Assembly (NCBI GenBank): GCA_905221605.1
Contig: CAJNDS010000220.1
Location: forward strand, 64,001-78,500
DNA length: 14,500 nt
Reading direction: 5' to 3'
From: Symbiodinium natans
Taxonomy: Eukaryota > Sar > Dinophyceae > Suessiales > Symbiodiniaceae
Part shown: piece after piece, positions 9,097 through 13,818 of the stretch
Layout: the number at the start of each line of letters is the position of its first letter
Position numbering within the stretch: position 1 is the first letter of the stretch
Position numbers and translations under genes: made by a program
Notes under the pieces: generated by a model
Database searches by the model: none
Seen by the model: the letters and a program-made list of their open reading frames with translations, nothing else
Told to the model about the DNA's origin: nothing

Positions 9097-12000
9097 ACCC
9101 TAAACCCTAAACCCTAAACCCTACAAGGTTCAGAGGATGGCCTCACAACCCTGTCTGCCTTTGAGCTTCAGCAGCGCGCTACGCCACTGCCTCATCCTGG
9201 ACAGCTGAGGCTCTGTACCATCCACCAGCCATCCTCGGAGGTCTTCCACCTCTTCCACAAGGCAATTCCGGCAGACGCCCATAACTTGGGGGTGTTACCC
9301 TTTATACTAAAACAGCTCCTTAATCGGGATTCTGGTACCCCTATTCAAACCCCTTTGAAGGACCCCTTTTCTAACACTCCTGAATGGGGATTGTCGTACC
9401 CCCCCGTTGTAACCCCCATGCAAACCCACAGCCCGGCTCCAGCCCTGACTTTCGGGCTTAGAGGCTGCAGGGTGTTGGGTTTAGGCTCTTGCCCTGTTTT
9501 GGGCTTCCGAAGCTGTCTCCGTAAACCCTAAACCCTAAACCCGAAACCCTAAACCCTAAACCCTAAACCCTAAACCTGAAACCCTAAACCCTAAGCCCTA
9601 AGCCCTGAGCCCTAAGCCCTAAGCCCTAAGCCCTAAACCCTAAACCCTAAGCCCTAAGCTCCTAAGCCCTAAGTCCCAAACCCCAAGAAAGTAAGGGCCA
9701 TCTGAAGCCTGCACCAGGTCATGCTCCTGCGCAGCGGCCAGCTCTTCTTCTTCGGTGGCATCAGCGGGCTGTCCGTGCGGGCCTGAGCCAAGGGGCCCGG
9801 CTTTGAGGGATTTGGGGTTTAGGGTTTAGGGGTTAGGGTTATATCAGGGTTTATATTCCTGTTCTTAGTGAGTGGTTCCTTTTTCATATTGGTGAGTGTA
9901 TGTACTTGGTTTATAAACCCTACTTTATGTAAGGACAAGGACGACTCTGCCTCCTTATGCTAACAGTCCTTAGCCCCCACTTATCAGGAACGACTTTGCC
10001 CTTAGCTTGTGATGTTTCCCCTAATTGTAACTGTCTTGCTTTCCCCTTATTGTAAGAGTCTGGCGTCTTCGAGGCAAAGGCACAGGGCTTCGGCTTTCCG
10101 AAGCCGCGCGCTCTCTTACCCCTCGCTTTTGCCTTTGAAGCCCTGGCCTGCCCACGTTTGGGTTGCCATAAACAAGGGCCCCTGACTTGCTACTTTTTGT
10201 TTGCCCGGGAAAGCCCCAAACCCTACACCCTACACCCTACACCCTACACCCTACACCCTACACCCTACACCCTACACCCTACACCCTACACCCTACACCC
10301 TACACCCTACACCCTACACCCTAAACCCTAAACCCTAAACCCTAAACCTAAAAAACCCTAAACCTAAAAAGCCCTAAACCCTAAACCCTAAACCCTAAAC
10401 CCTAAACCCTAAACCCTAAACCCTAAACCCTAAACCCTAAACCCTAAACCCTAAGCCCTAACCCCTAAACCCTATTTTTTGCAGAAAGCCCACGCTGCAG
10501 GAGCAGCTGCATGCCGTCAACAAGGGCTGCCCCAACGAGTACAACCTGGCCGACCACGCCATGTTTCTGCTCCAGACCCCTGGTCTCAGGCGTTTAGGGT
10601 TTAGGGTTTAGGGTTTAGGGTTTAGGGTTTAGGGAAAGGGTTTAGGGTGGCTCAGGCGTTTTTAGGACTGTCGGATGCCGGCTTGATCAAAAGGATGGGC
10701 GCTGGGGTCTCCCTGAACCCTAAACCCTAAGCCCTAAACCCTAAACCCCAAACCCAAAACCCCAGCCTTTCTGCTTTTGCAGCTTTTTGATAAGCTTCCT
10801 CGGCTTGATGGGGATTGAAGCTGTTTGTGGCTGCGGTTGTGTTGCGGGTTTGCTGCCGGGCCCGAACTCCTGCTGTTTGCAGTGGTCTTACCCATAACCC
10901 TACCTTGTAGTTACCCTAAACCCTAAACCCTAAACCCTAAACCCTAAACCCTAAACCCTAAACCAGAAAAAGTTGAGCAAAGGACTGAGTCTGACGAACA
11001 ATTGGACTCTATGCAGGCCGGGGGGCACCGTTTCGGGCCTAGGTTTGAGGTGCCTGGGGGTTCAGGGTTTAGGGCTTAGGGTTTAGGGTTTAGGGTTTAG
11101 GGTCTAGGGTTTAGGGCTTAGGGCTTAGGGTTTGGGGTCTAGGGTCCAGGGTTTAGGGTTTAGGGTTTAGGGTTTCTCAAGGAGCTTAAAGCCGTTCTCT
11201 AGGACTCTTAAAGGCTTGAAAGGAATGGAGTTTGAGTTTACGATGTTGAGGAGAGATTCCCAAGGTCTTAGAGTCCCGAAATGTCCGCACTTCCGGAGCC
11301 CTGACCCCAAGGGTTCGATGAAGAAAAGCACCATCGGCCCCCAGGCTAGCTTCTAAACGCCCAAGTACAAAAACTGCCAAAATGCCCATTCTGCTGAAGT
11401 ACATCTCCCTAAACCCTAAGCCCCAAGCCCTAAACCCTAAACCCTAAACGCTAAACGCTAAACCCTAAGCCCTAAACCCTAAACCCTAAACCCTAAGCCC
11501 TAAACTCTGTATGAGGGCCCCCAATTTCTTCGCTCAGGGGTTGGGGTCCGGGGATGGAGCCGCTTTGCCCCGAGCATCTAAACCAGTCCCTCTCCGCACC
11601 CGGAAAGCCCAGCCCCATACCAACCCTAGTTTAGAGCTTAGGGTTTAGGGTACTTTAAATTCAGAGCCTTCGCCCGGATACCCAGGGCGACAGCAAGTGT
11701 CCACAAAGGCTTGCAGAAAAGTCCCGCGCTTCTTAGCAAAACGTAAAATGAAAAGTTCTTTGACCTGCCAAACAAGGAGTTCTTCTTGGCATTTGGACGG
11801 TTCGGTGTCTTGCGCTTTCAGATAGTAAAGGGGCCTTCATATTTAGAATAGGGTTTTGGGGGGTTATCATTAGTATCCTTACATAGGGACCACAAGGGAG
11901 GGAATACCACTAGTAATTATTCCGACCCCTATATCATTCCATGGCTGCGTTTTTTTCGCACCCACGAAGTGACAGGCGAAGATGATCATGGAGAAGGCGG

Positions 12001-13487
12001 AGGCAGCGTGGCTTGGGGGTCTTCGTGTGTTCTTTGGGGTAGAGCCCGTAGGCACATGATGGGTTCGCGGTATTCCCCTCCCCGTAGCATGATGTATCCC
12101 CCCCAAGAAAACCAAAAGCCGTGATAAACCATTAGAGTTTAAGCGGTTACATGAATCAAGGGATGAAGACTCGTATCCCTAAGGTTGTGCCCCTAAAGGT
12201 TCCCCTTAATTTACTCCTAATATGGCCCTTTTCTTCCTTTAGGGATCCTCAAGAAGGGACCCCAAAACCCAAGGGTACAACCTTAAGGGTCCAAGGTAGA
12301 AGCCCTCGAATGAATACGACTGCACGCATGTCTCCCATGCCCCAAGTTGGTGGTGGCTGAGCATCTCATCCTTAAACCAAGAGCTAGCCCTAAGCCCCAG
12401 ACACCAAGAAGCTCCGCCAATAGGCCGTTGGCTAACATATGGGCAGGCCTACCGTAGGCCTAGGCCTGTAGGTAGCTGTAACTAGGCCAGTAGCCTGTCG
12501 GGTCTGCGGGTAGCCTGTAGGCAGGCAGTGGGCTTGTGGGTAAGGATCTCCGGCATCGTTGGACATGGCCAGGCAGAACATGCAACACGAGCGTCGAAAG
12601 TTTTGTTCGGCTAGATAGAGCTGCTTAGCGGGGTTTCCTTGTAGACCTTGTTTGAAGAAAGGAATGCAGAATGACGGCTCAGAGGCCCAGAGCAAAACAC
12701 CTCAGTCCGAAGGCCACTGCGCTGAAGATGTGTGGGACATCTGCCAGGGTCTAGGGAACCCAACCCCCAACAACCCCTCCTAAACCCTAAGCCCTAAACC
12801 ATAAAGGCATCATCTCCAGACGTGCCACACGAGAAGAGCGTCATGACGCAGACGCCCGGACCCTGAATTGGAAGATGGCGACTCGGAGGTTCTCCCTCGC
12901 GTGCCTCCGGGTACTCAGATTGGACGGGAGCTTGTCAGCTGGACCCGCTTTCAGCTGCTATAATATTATAATACTATAATACTATAGTACTACAATTGAA
13001 AATGACTATACTATAATACTATAATACTATAAGGGGTCATGGAGTTCTAGGGTTGGGCGGCTTAGCGCCTTTTGACGTTTGAGGGTTTCCGGGCCCAGGA
13101 AGATGGAGGGCACCACGGCCGGATTCATCACCCAGCTCATGGCGCTCACGAAACGCCGCTTGGCCCTCTGCATTGTAGAACCCCCCCCTCTCCCCCAGCA
13201 TATTGTTGAGGCAGCTGCAGGTTTTGGTAAAGCCATGGAGGGCCTGGGCAAGCCGCCACTAGTTCTCTCACCCTCAGCCAATTGCAATCGTCCATGTCAA
13301 AGCCTAAACAACCACGAAACCCTAAACTCTAAACCCGAAACCCTAAACCCTAAACCCTGAACGCTAAACCCTGAAAGCCCGATTTCCAGGAGAGGCCCAG
13401 AACATCTGGCGCGACAAGCCGGGACTGATCGCATCCATCGTCGTCCCTGTCATCCTGAACTTGTTCTTCGCCTTGATTTTCTACCAG
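4474..13487 (+). CDS. ABCG-family (White/BCRP-type) ABC transporter, multi-exon, 3' end outside window
   Basis: ATP-driven membrane exporter or flippase of the ABCG subfamily; these work as half-size dimers or full-size proteins and move lipids, sterols or xenobiotics. The substrate cannot be told here. Joining E1-E14 in phase gives about 290 residues with Walker A GPSGAGKT, Q-loop VMQQD, RGVSGGEKKR signature, Walker B LIFLDEPTSGLD and H-loop TIHQPSSEVF, all in the normal order and spacing. A linker follows, then QNIWRDKPG and a hydrophobic helix ending ALIFYQ, typical of ABCG membrane segment 1. The domain order (nucleotide-binding first) excludes ABCB/ABCC types. Exons are 35-126 nt, introns 71 to more than 1,000 nt. 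Donors in E1-E14 are 5 GT, 6 GC and 3 GA; acceptors are all AG. Helices 2-6 are not found in the window. Exon joins before E14 are secure; those after it are partly uncertain. Confidence 0.93.
4760..4818 (+). CDS. ABCG exon E2: Walker A lysine and following helix
   Basis: The first bases GA complete the last Walker A glycine, then AAG ACG TCT gives K-T-S and the helix LLNVLAARIR. The catalytic lysine is therefore on a different exon from the rest of the P-loop. It ends ...ACC GAG before GTCTGTGG (GT donor). The repeat AGGT is present at both ends of the following intron, and joining there gives TTEVSGNITLDG in frame. An alternative join at the AGGTTT at 4836 gives a frame shift and was discarded. 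Confidence 0.92.
4945..5025 (+). CDS. ABCG exon E3: beta strand region and Q-loop
   Basis: It reads VSGNITLDGQPITG...LRKRIAYVMQQ and the next exon supplies D-I-L-V, so the Q-loop is VMQQD. The acceptor is CCCTTTGCAG. The intron begins GACGAT (GA donor), and the five bases AGGAC occur at both its ends. A canonical-looking GTGAGT lies at 5046 but using it puts E4 out of frame. Many ABCG proteins have two acidic residues after the glutamines; here the join yields one. Confidence 0.92.
5231..5271 (+). CDS. ABCG exon E4: LVPTQTVRESLW segment
   Basis: It encodes DILVPTQTVRESLW, the conserved stretch after the Q-loop (family pattern: hydrophobic-x-P-x-x-TVRE-L). The acceptor is CTTCCCAG and the donor GTTTCTGG. 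GGTT is repeated at both intron ends. It ends with two bases of the tryptophan codon, which E5 completes. Confidence 0.92.
5420..5490 (+). repeat. degenerate TTTAGGG repeats in intron 4
   Basis: TTTAGGG units mixed with GCTTTAGGG, TAGAGTTGAGGG and similar variants in the middle of the 336-base intron between E4 and E5. Nothing else is recognisable in that intron. Confidence 0.85.
5608..5659 (+). CDS. ABCG exon E5: FSANLRLP segment
   Basis: It completes W, then reads FSANLRLPKSYSQKDKK, the characteristic ABCG 'SA-LRLP' helical-domain motif. Acceptor GCTTCAG. The best join uses a GA donor (GACCGAAGG): AGGAC is repeated exactly at both intron ends and gives KKDLVEKML in frame. A textbook GTAAGC donor at 5680 would insert extra residues and does not keep the frame with E6. 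Confidence 0.9.
5739..5846 (-). repeat. CCCTAAA then CCCTCAA array in intron 5
   Basis: About nine CCCTAAA units switch to about five CCCTCAA units with no intervening unique sequence. The array ends 15 bases before the E6 acceptor. Confidence 0.95.
5862..5922 (+). CDS. ABCG exon E6: helical subdomain (DLVEKMLNDLGL)
   Basis: It encodes DLVEKMLNDLGLVKCADTFIG, which matches the family pattern 'V..ML.-LGL..-AD-.VG' just before the signature motif. The acceptor GTCGGAG follows a CCCTAAA/CCCTCAA array that ends about 15 bases upstream. The donor is GCTGCTTGG (GC type); the intron that follows begins almost at once with TTTAGGG-type repeats. Confidence 0.92.
5941..6090 (+). repeat. TTTAGGG array with GTTTGAGAGAG spacers in intron 6
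   Basis: TTTAGGG units alternate with a repeated GTTTGAGAGAG block (at least five times), so there is a higher-order unit. It starts about 18 bases after the E6 donor. Confidence 0.92.
6095..6187. mobile_element. MITE-like element, family 2, copy 2 (best preserved)
   Basis: Starts TGTTCCCCTTTCTACTAAGA and ends with the near reverse complement (TTGGTATAAGGGGGAACA). The whole 93-base element can fold into one hairpin. It lies within intron 6, directly after the TTTAGGG array. Confidence 0.72.
6277..6318 (+). repeat. short TTTAGGG array in intron 6
   Basis: About six TTTAGGG-type units, one with TTTCGGG. It separates the family 2 element from the hairpin at 6368. Confidence 0.88.
6368..6484. 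mobile_element. long inverted repeat / hairpin element in intron 6
   Basis: Left arm 6368-6398 (GGCCCCAAAACC...AAGGATCCT) and right arm 6453-6484 are reverse complements over about 31 bases, with one mismatch and one single-base gap. The loop is 54 bases. Unlike families 1 and 2 in sequence; only one copy seen. The rest of intron 6 up to 6904 has only a short GT microsatellite. Confidence 0.8.
6692..6720. repeat. GT dinucleotide microsatellite
   Basis: A short GTGTGGTGTGTGTGTGTG run in intron 6. Confidence 0.8.
6905..6944 (+). CDS. ABCG exon E7: ABC signature motif
   Basis: It encodes GDDMIRGVSGGEKK. VSGGE is the ABC signature that contacts ATP across the dimer. The acceptor is AAGTGAG, without a pyrimidine tract. 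The donor is GCCCGGGG (GC type). The arginine that normally follows EKK is encoded on E8. A 982-base intron separates it from E6. Confidence 0.93.
6979..7080 (-). repeat. CCCTAAA / CCCTGAA array in intron 7
   Basis: CCCTAAA units flank a block of about six CCCTGAA units. The array starts about 35 bases after the E7 donor, the reverse of the orientation seen after most donors. The remaining intron to 7418 has only a short TTTAGGG array at 7201-7229. Confidence 0.93.
7201..7229 (+). repeat. short TTTAGGG array in intron 7
   Basis: About four TTTAGGG units, complementary to the CCCTAAA array at the other end of the same intron. Confidence 0.88.
7419..7491 (+). CDS. ABCG exon E8: Walker B and start of D-loop
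   Basis: It encodes RTCVGIELIMKPKLIFLDEPTSGL. LIFLDE is Walker B, with the catalytic glutamate in DEP. The D-loop aspartate is the first residue of E9. Acceptor AGCTCAG, donor GTGGCTCGG (GT). The exon sits inside a longer open frame that continues as glycine/tryptophan-rich sequence (GGWGWLL...), which is intron. Confidence 0.94.
7800..7990 (-). repeat. CCCCTAAA octamer array in intron 8
   Basis: About 22 units of the eight-base variant CCCCTAAA (one extra C over the telomere unit), with a few CCCCCTAAA units. It ends about 33 bases before the E9 acceptor. The earlier part of the intron (7492-7799) shows nothing recognisable. Confidence 0.95.
8024..8074 (+). CDS. ABCG exon E9: D-loop and following helix
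   Basis: It encodes DSYAAHNVILKLEVRLQ, the D-loop continuation in which ABCG proteins have 'LDS..A..V...L'. Acceptor AACTCCAG, reached about 30 bases after a long CCCCTAAA array. Donor GTTTCAGG (GT). Joins in phase 0 to both neighbours. Confidence 0.92.
8093..8270 (+). repeat. G/T-rich degenerate tract in intron 9
   Basis: Irregular GGTTT, GGGGTTT and GGTTTCGGG motifs; looks like a decayed TTTAGGG-type array just after the E9 donor. Confidence 0.55.
8379..8487 (-). repeat. CCCTAAA then CCCCAAG array in intron 9
   Basis: Three to four CCCTAAA units, then about nine perfect CCCCAAG units. It abuts family 1 copy C. Confidence 0.92.
8489..8572. mobile_element. MITE-like element, family 1, copy C
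   Basis: Core GACCCCCAAATAGTAGGA matches copy B, and the right end CCCCTAATTTCGGAAA is the reverse complement (one mismatch) of the left end of copy A. It ends 19 bases before E10. Confidence 0.65.
8592..8626 (+). CDS. ABCG exon E10: 35-nt micro-exon before H-loop
   Basis: It encodes SKELASKEGCNV and joins to LCTIHQP, giving the family order helix, 'G.TV..TIHQP'. Acceptor CACCCTCAG, donor GCCGCCGG (GC). At 35 nt this is the shortest exon I am confident of. A GGGCTTTA array begins about 40 bases after it. Confidence 0.88.
8667..8875 (+). repeat. TTTAGGGC octamer array in intron 10
   Basis: About 20 units of the eight-base variant TTTAGGGC, ending in GTTAGGGC variants. It begins about 40 bases after the E10 donor. 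Confidence 0.95.
8951..9123 (-). repeat. CCCTAAA / CCCTCAA array in intron 10
   Basis: A block of CCCTCAA units (about 17) framed by CCCTAAA units. Opposite orientation to the array at the donor side of the same intron. Confidence 0.95.
9210..9261 (+). CDS. ABCG exon E11: H-loop
   Basis: It encodes LCTIHQPSSEVFHLFHK. The histidine in TIHQP is the switch residue of ABC ATPases, and 'QPSSEVF-LFD-' is typical of ABCG; here the usual aspartate is histidine. The acceptor is CAGCTGAG and the donor GCAATTCC (GC). AGG is present at both ends of the next intron. Confidence 0.94.
9293..9420. mobile_element. MITE-like element, family 2, copy 3 (rearranged)
   Basis: TGTTACCCTTTATACTAAAA followed by TTAATCGGGATTCTGGTACC closely matches the left half of the copy at 6095. 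A second half-copy follows (TTTTCTAACACTCC...), so the element looks duplicated or nested. In intron 11, 31 bases after E11. Confidence 0.58.
9523..9670 (-). repeat. CCCTAAA / CCCTAAG array in intron 11
   Basis: CCCTAAA units with CCGAAAC and CCTGAAAC variants, giving way to CCCTAAG units. Ends about 47 bases before the E12 acceptor. Confidence 0.93.
9718..9767 (+). CDS. ABCG exon E12: VMLLRSGQLFFFG
   Basis: It encodes VMLLRSGQLFFFGGISG, the last strands of the nucleotide-binding domain (family pattern 'LL--G---Y-G'). Acceptor TGCACCAG, donor GCTGTCCG (GC). The last glycine codon is completed by the first base of E13. Confidence 0.93.
9811..9840 (+). repeat. short TTTAGGG array in intron 12
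   Basis: Three to four units with variants, about 43 bases after the E12 donor. The following 9841-10210 has degenerate family 2-like blocks (for example TGTTTCCCCTAATTGTAACT at 10014) and no gene signal. Confidence 0.82.
10217..10474 (-). repeat. CCCTACA then CCCTAAA array in intron 12
   Basis: About 15 perfect CCCTACA units followed by about 17 CCCTAAA units with two short insertions. Ends about 10 bases before the E13 acceptor. Confidence 0.96.
10485..10582 (+). CDS. ABCG exon E13: 'CP-.YN-AD' segment and start of linker
   Basis: It encodes KPTLQEQLHAVNKG followed by CPNEYNLADHAMFLLQTP. The C-P-x-x-Y/F-N-x-A-D motif is a strong ABCG hallmark at the end of the ATPase domain. Acceptor TTTTTTGCAG is the best pyrimidine tract in the gene. 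The donor is GTCTCAGG. The alternative GC donor seven bases later (GCGTTTAG) is less likely, because the GT join reads smoothly into E14 (LLQTPEKVEQR). Confidence 0.9.
10591..10650 (+). repeat. TTTAGGG array at the E13 donor
   Basis: About seven units starting eight bases inside the intron. Confidence 0.93.
10714..10760 (-). repeat. CCCTAAA array in intron 13
   Basis: About five units with CCCTAAG and CCCAAAA variants. A good-looking acceptor (CTGCTTTTGCAG, 10781) follows, but no in-phase exon can be supported there. Confidence 0.88.
10914..10964 (-). repeat. CCCTAAA array abutting the E14 acceptor
   Basis: About seven perfect units; the last runs into AACCAG, the acceptor of E14. Confidence 0.93.
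10967..11016 (+). CDS. ABCG exon E14: acidic linker (KVEQRTESDEQLDSMQ)
   Basis: Two bases complete a glutamate codon, then KVEQRTESDEQLDSMQ follows: a charged linker, as expected between the nucleotide-binding and membrane domains. The acceptor AACCAG is the tail of a CCCTAAA array, so the array itself seems to provide the splice site. The donor is GCCGGGGG (GC). The exon is too short for a homology call; support is phase, composition and position. Confidence 0.72.
11065..11175 (+). repeat. TTTAGGG / GCTTAGGG array after E14
   Basis: Mixed TTTAGGG, CTTAGGG and TCTAGGG units beginning about 50 bases after the E14 donor. No gene is supported in 11176-11407. Confidence 0.9.
11409..11505 (-). 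repeat. CCCTAAA / CCCTAAG / CGCTAAA array
   Basis: About thirteen units with mixed variants, about 30 bases before the acceptor of the tentative exon at 11538. Confidence 0.9.
11538..11628 (+). CDS. possible linker exon (tentative)
   Basis: After the acceptor AATTTCTTCGCTCAG a frame in phase with E14 stays open (GSGDGAALPRASKPVP...) until GTTTAGAG at 11629, a GT donor that runs directly into TTTAGGG-like DNA. A CCCTAAA array lies about 30 bases upstream of the acceptor, the arrangement seen around other exons. There is no recognisable motif, and the exit phase does not fit the next exon without choosing another donor inside it (for example GTCCCTC at 11586). Confidence 0.35.
11629..12176. 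other. intron DNA without a supported gene
   Basis: Short TTTAGGG remnant at 11638-11650. One open stretch (11755-11820, DLPNKEFFLAFGRFGVLRF) looks protein-like but has no convincing splice sites or phase match. Around 11845-11935 there is a weak inverted repeat. Nothing else recognised. Confidence 0.5.
12177..12289. mobile_element. inverted-repeat element (third type)
   Basis: Left end CCCTAAGGTTGTGCCC (12177-12192) and right end GGGTACAACCTTAAGGG (12273-12289) are reverse complements with one mismatch and one extra base. 113 bases in total, non-coding, in the large linker intron. Confidence 0.65.
12421..12541. repeat. degenerate GTAGCCTG/TAGGCC repeat
   Basis: Overlapping TAGGCC, CCTGTAGG and GTAGCCTG blocks repeated irregularly about eight times; internally partly palindromic. 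Confidence 0.6.
12670..12748 (+). CDS. ABCG linker exon E16
   Basis: The acceptor GGAATGCAG is followed by NDGSEAQSKTPQSEG and HCAEDVWDICQ, an acidic, polar linker. It ends CAG G before GTCTAGGG. Joining to the next exon gives DICQDVPHEKSVM. A longer form starting at 12645 (acceptor TTCCTTGTAG) keeps the same frame. A second open frame (MTAQRPRAKHL...) exists but has a weaker codon third-position pattern in the following exon. Confidence 0.6.
12780..12803 (-). repeat. short CCCTAAA array in the 71-base intron
   Basis: About three units, occupying a third of the shortest intron in the gene (12749-12819), on the acceptor side. Confidence 0.85.
12820..12847 (+). CDS. ABCG linker exon E17
   Basis: The acceptor CATCTCCAG comes just after a short CCCTAAA array. 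The exon reads DVPHEKSVMT with mostly G/C third positions. The exit must be in phase 2; GC donors at 12848 (GCAGAC) and 12854 (GCCCGG) both fit, giving SVMT or SVMTQT before KMEGTTAGF. The nine bases GGAAGATGG occur here (12870) and at the next acceptor, so an alternative frame with a GA donor there cannot be ruled out. Confidence 0.55.
12957..13032. repeat. ATAATACT octamer repeat
   Basis: Units of TATAATAC with variants, in the intron between E17 and E18. Same family as the larger array at 13525. Confidence 0.88.
13099..13154 (+). CDS. ABCG exon E18: pre-membrane amphipathic region
   Basis: It encodes KMEGTTAGFITQLMALTK, matching the ABCG 'F..Q---L..R' element just ahead of membrane helix 1. 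The acceptor is CGGGCCCAG. The donor is GC at 13155 (GCCGCTTGG) or at 13158; both restore the arginine and continue to EAQN. The frame remains open to about 13360, well into the intron, so its open length should not be read as coding. Confidence 0.82.
13317..13375 (-). repeat. CCCTAAA array before E19
   Basis: About eight units with several variants (CTCTAAA, CCCGAAA, CGCTAAA), ending 14 bases before the E19 acceptor. Confidence 0.9.
13390..13487 (+). CDS. ABCG exon E19: first membrane helix
   Basis: It encodes EAQNIWRDKPGLIASIVVPV then ILNLFFALIFYQ. 'N--RD' followed by a helix ending in FYQ is the ABCG entry to membrane segment 1. The acceptor GATTTCCAG lies about 14 bases after a CCCTAAA array. 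The likely donor is GCGGCTGG after CAG (AG before GC, as in other exons). The protein cannot be followed further. Confidence 0.9.
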
Positions 13488-13524
13488 GCGGCTGGTCTGT
13501 TCGGGTCTTCAGTACTACGATTCT

Positions 13525-13818
13525 CTAGCATAATGCTATAATACCATATTACTAGAATACTATAATACTATAATGCTATGTAGTATAATGCGATAATACT
13601 CTAATACTCTAATACTCTAATACTCTAATACTCTAATACTCTAATACTCTAATACTCTAATACCCTAATACTCTAATACTCTAATACTCTAATACTCTAA
13701 TACTCTAATACTCTAATACTCTAATACTACAATACTAGTATACTGTAATACTATAATACATAATACTACAATACTACAATACTACAATACTACAATACTA
13801 CAATACTTTACTACTACA
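13525..13818. repeat. TCTAATAC / TACAATAC octamer satellite
   Basis: About 16 units of CTCTAATA then a block of CTACAATA, flanked by ATAATACT units. It begins about 40 bases after E19. Confidence 0.95.

Noticed and set aside
10782-10880. Exon after the strong acceptor CTGCTTTTGCAG at 10781
   Set aside because: The frame that matches the exit phase of E13 (phase 1) meets a stop at once; other frames do not link to E14. Possibly a decoy or alternative site.
12671-12890. Alternative linker frame (MTAQRPRAKHL... continuing RATREERHDADARTLNWKM)
   Set aside because: It is open and ends at a nine-base repeat (GGAAGATGG) shared with the E18 acceptor, but it needs a GG donor at 12748 and has weaker third-position bias. 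Kept only as an alternative.
13155-13360. E18 reading straight on into a longer protein (PPPLPQHIVEAAAGFG...)
   Set aside because: The frame is open by chance through the intron; family alignment demands a direct join of LTKR to EAQN.
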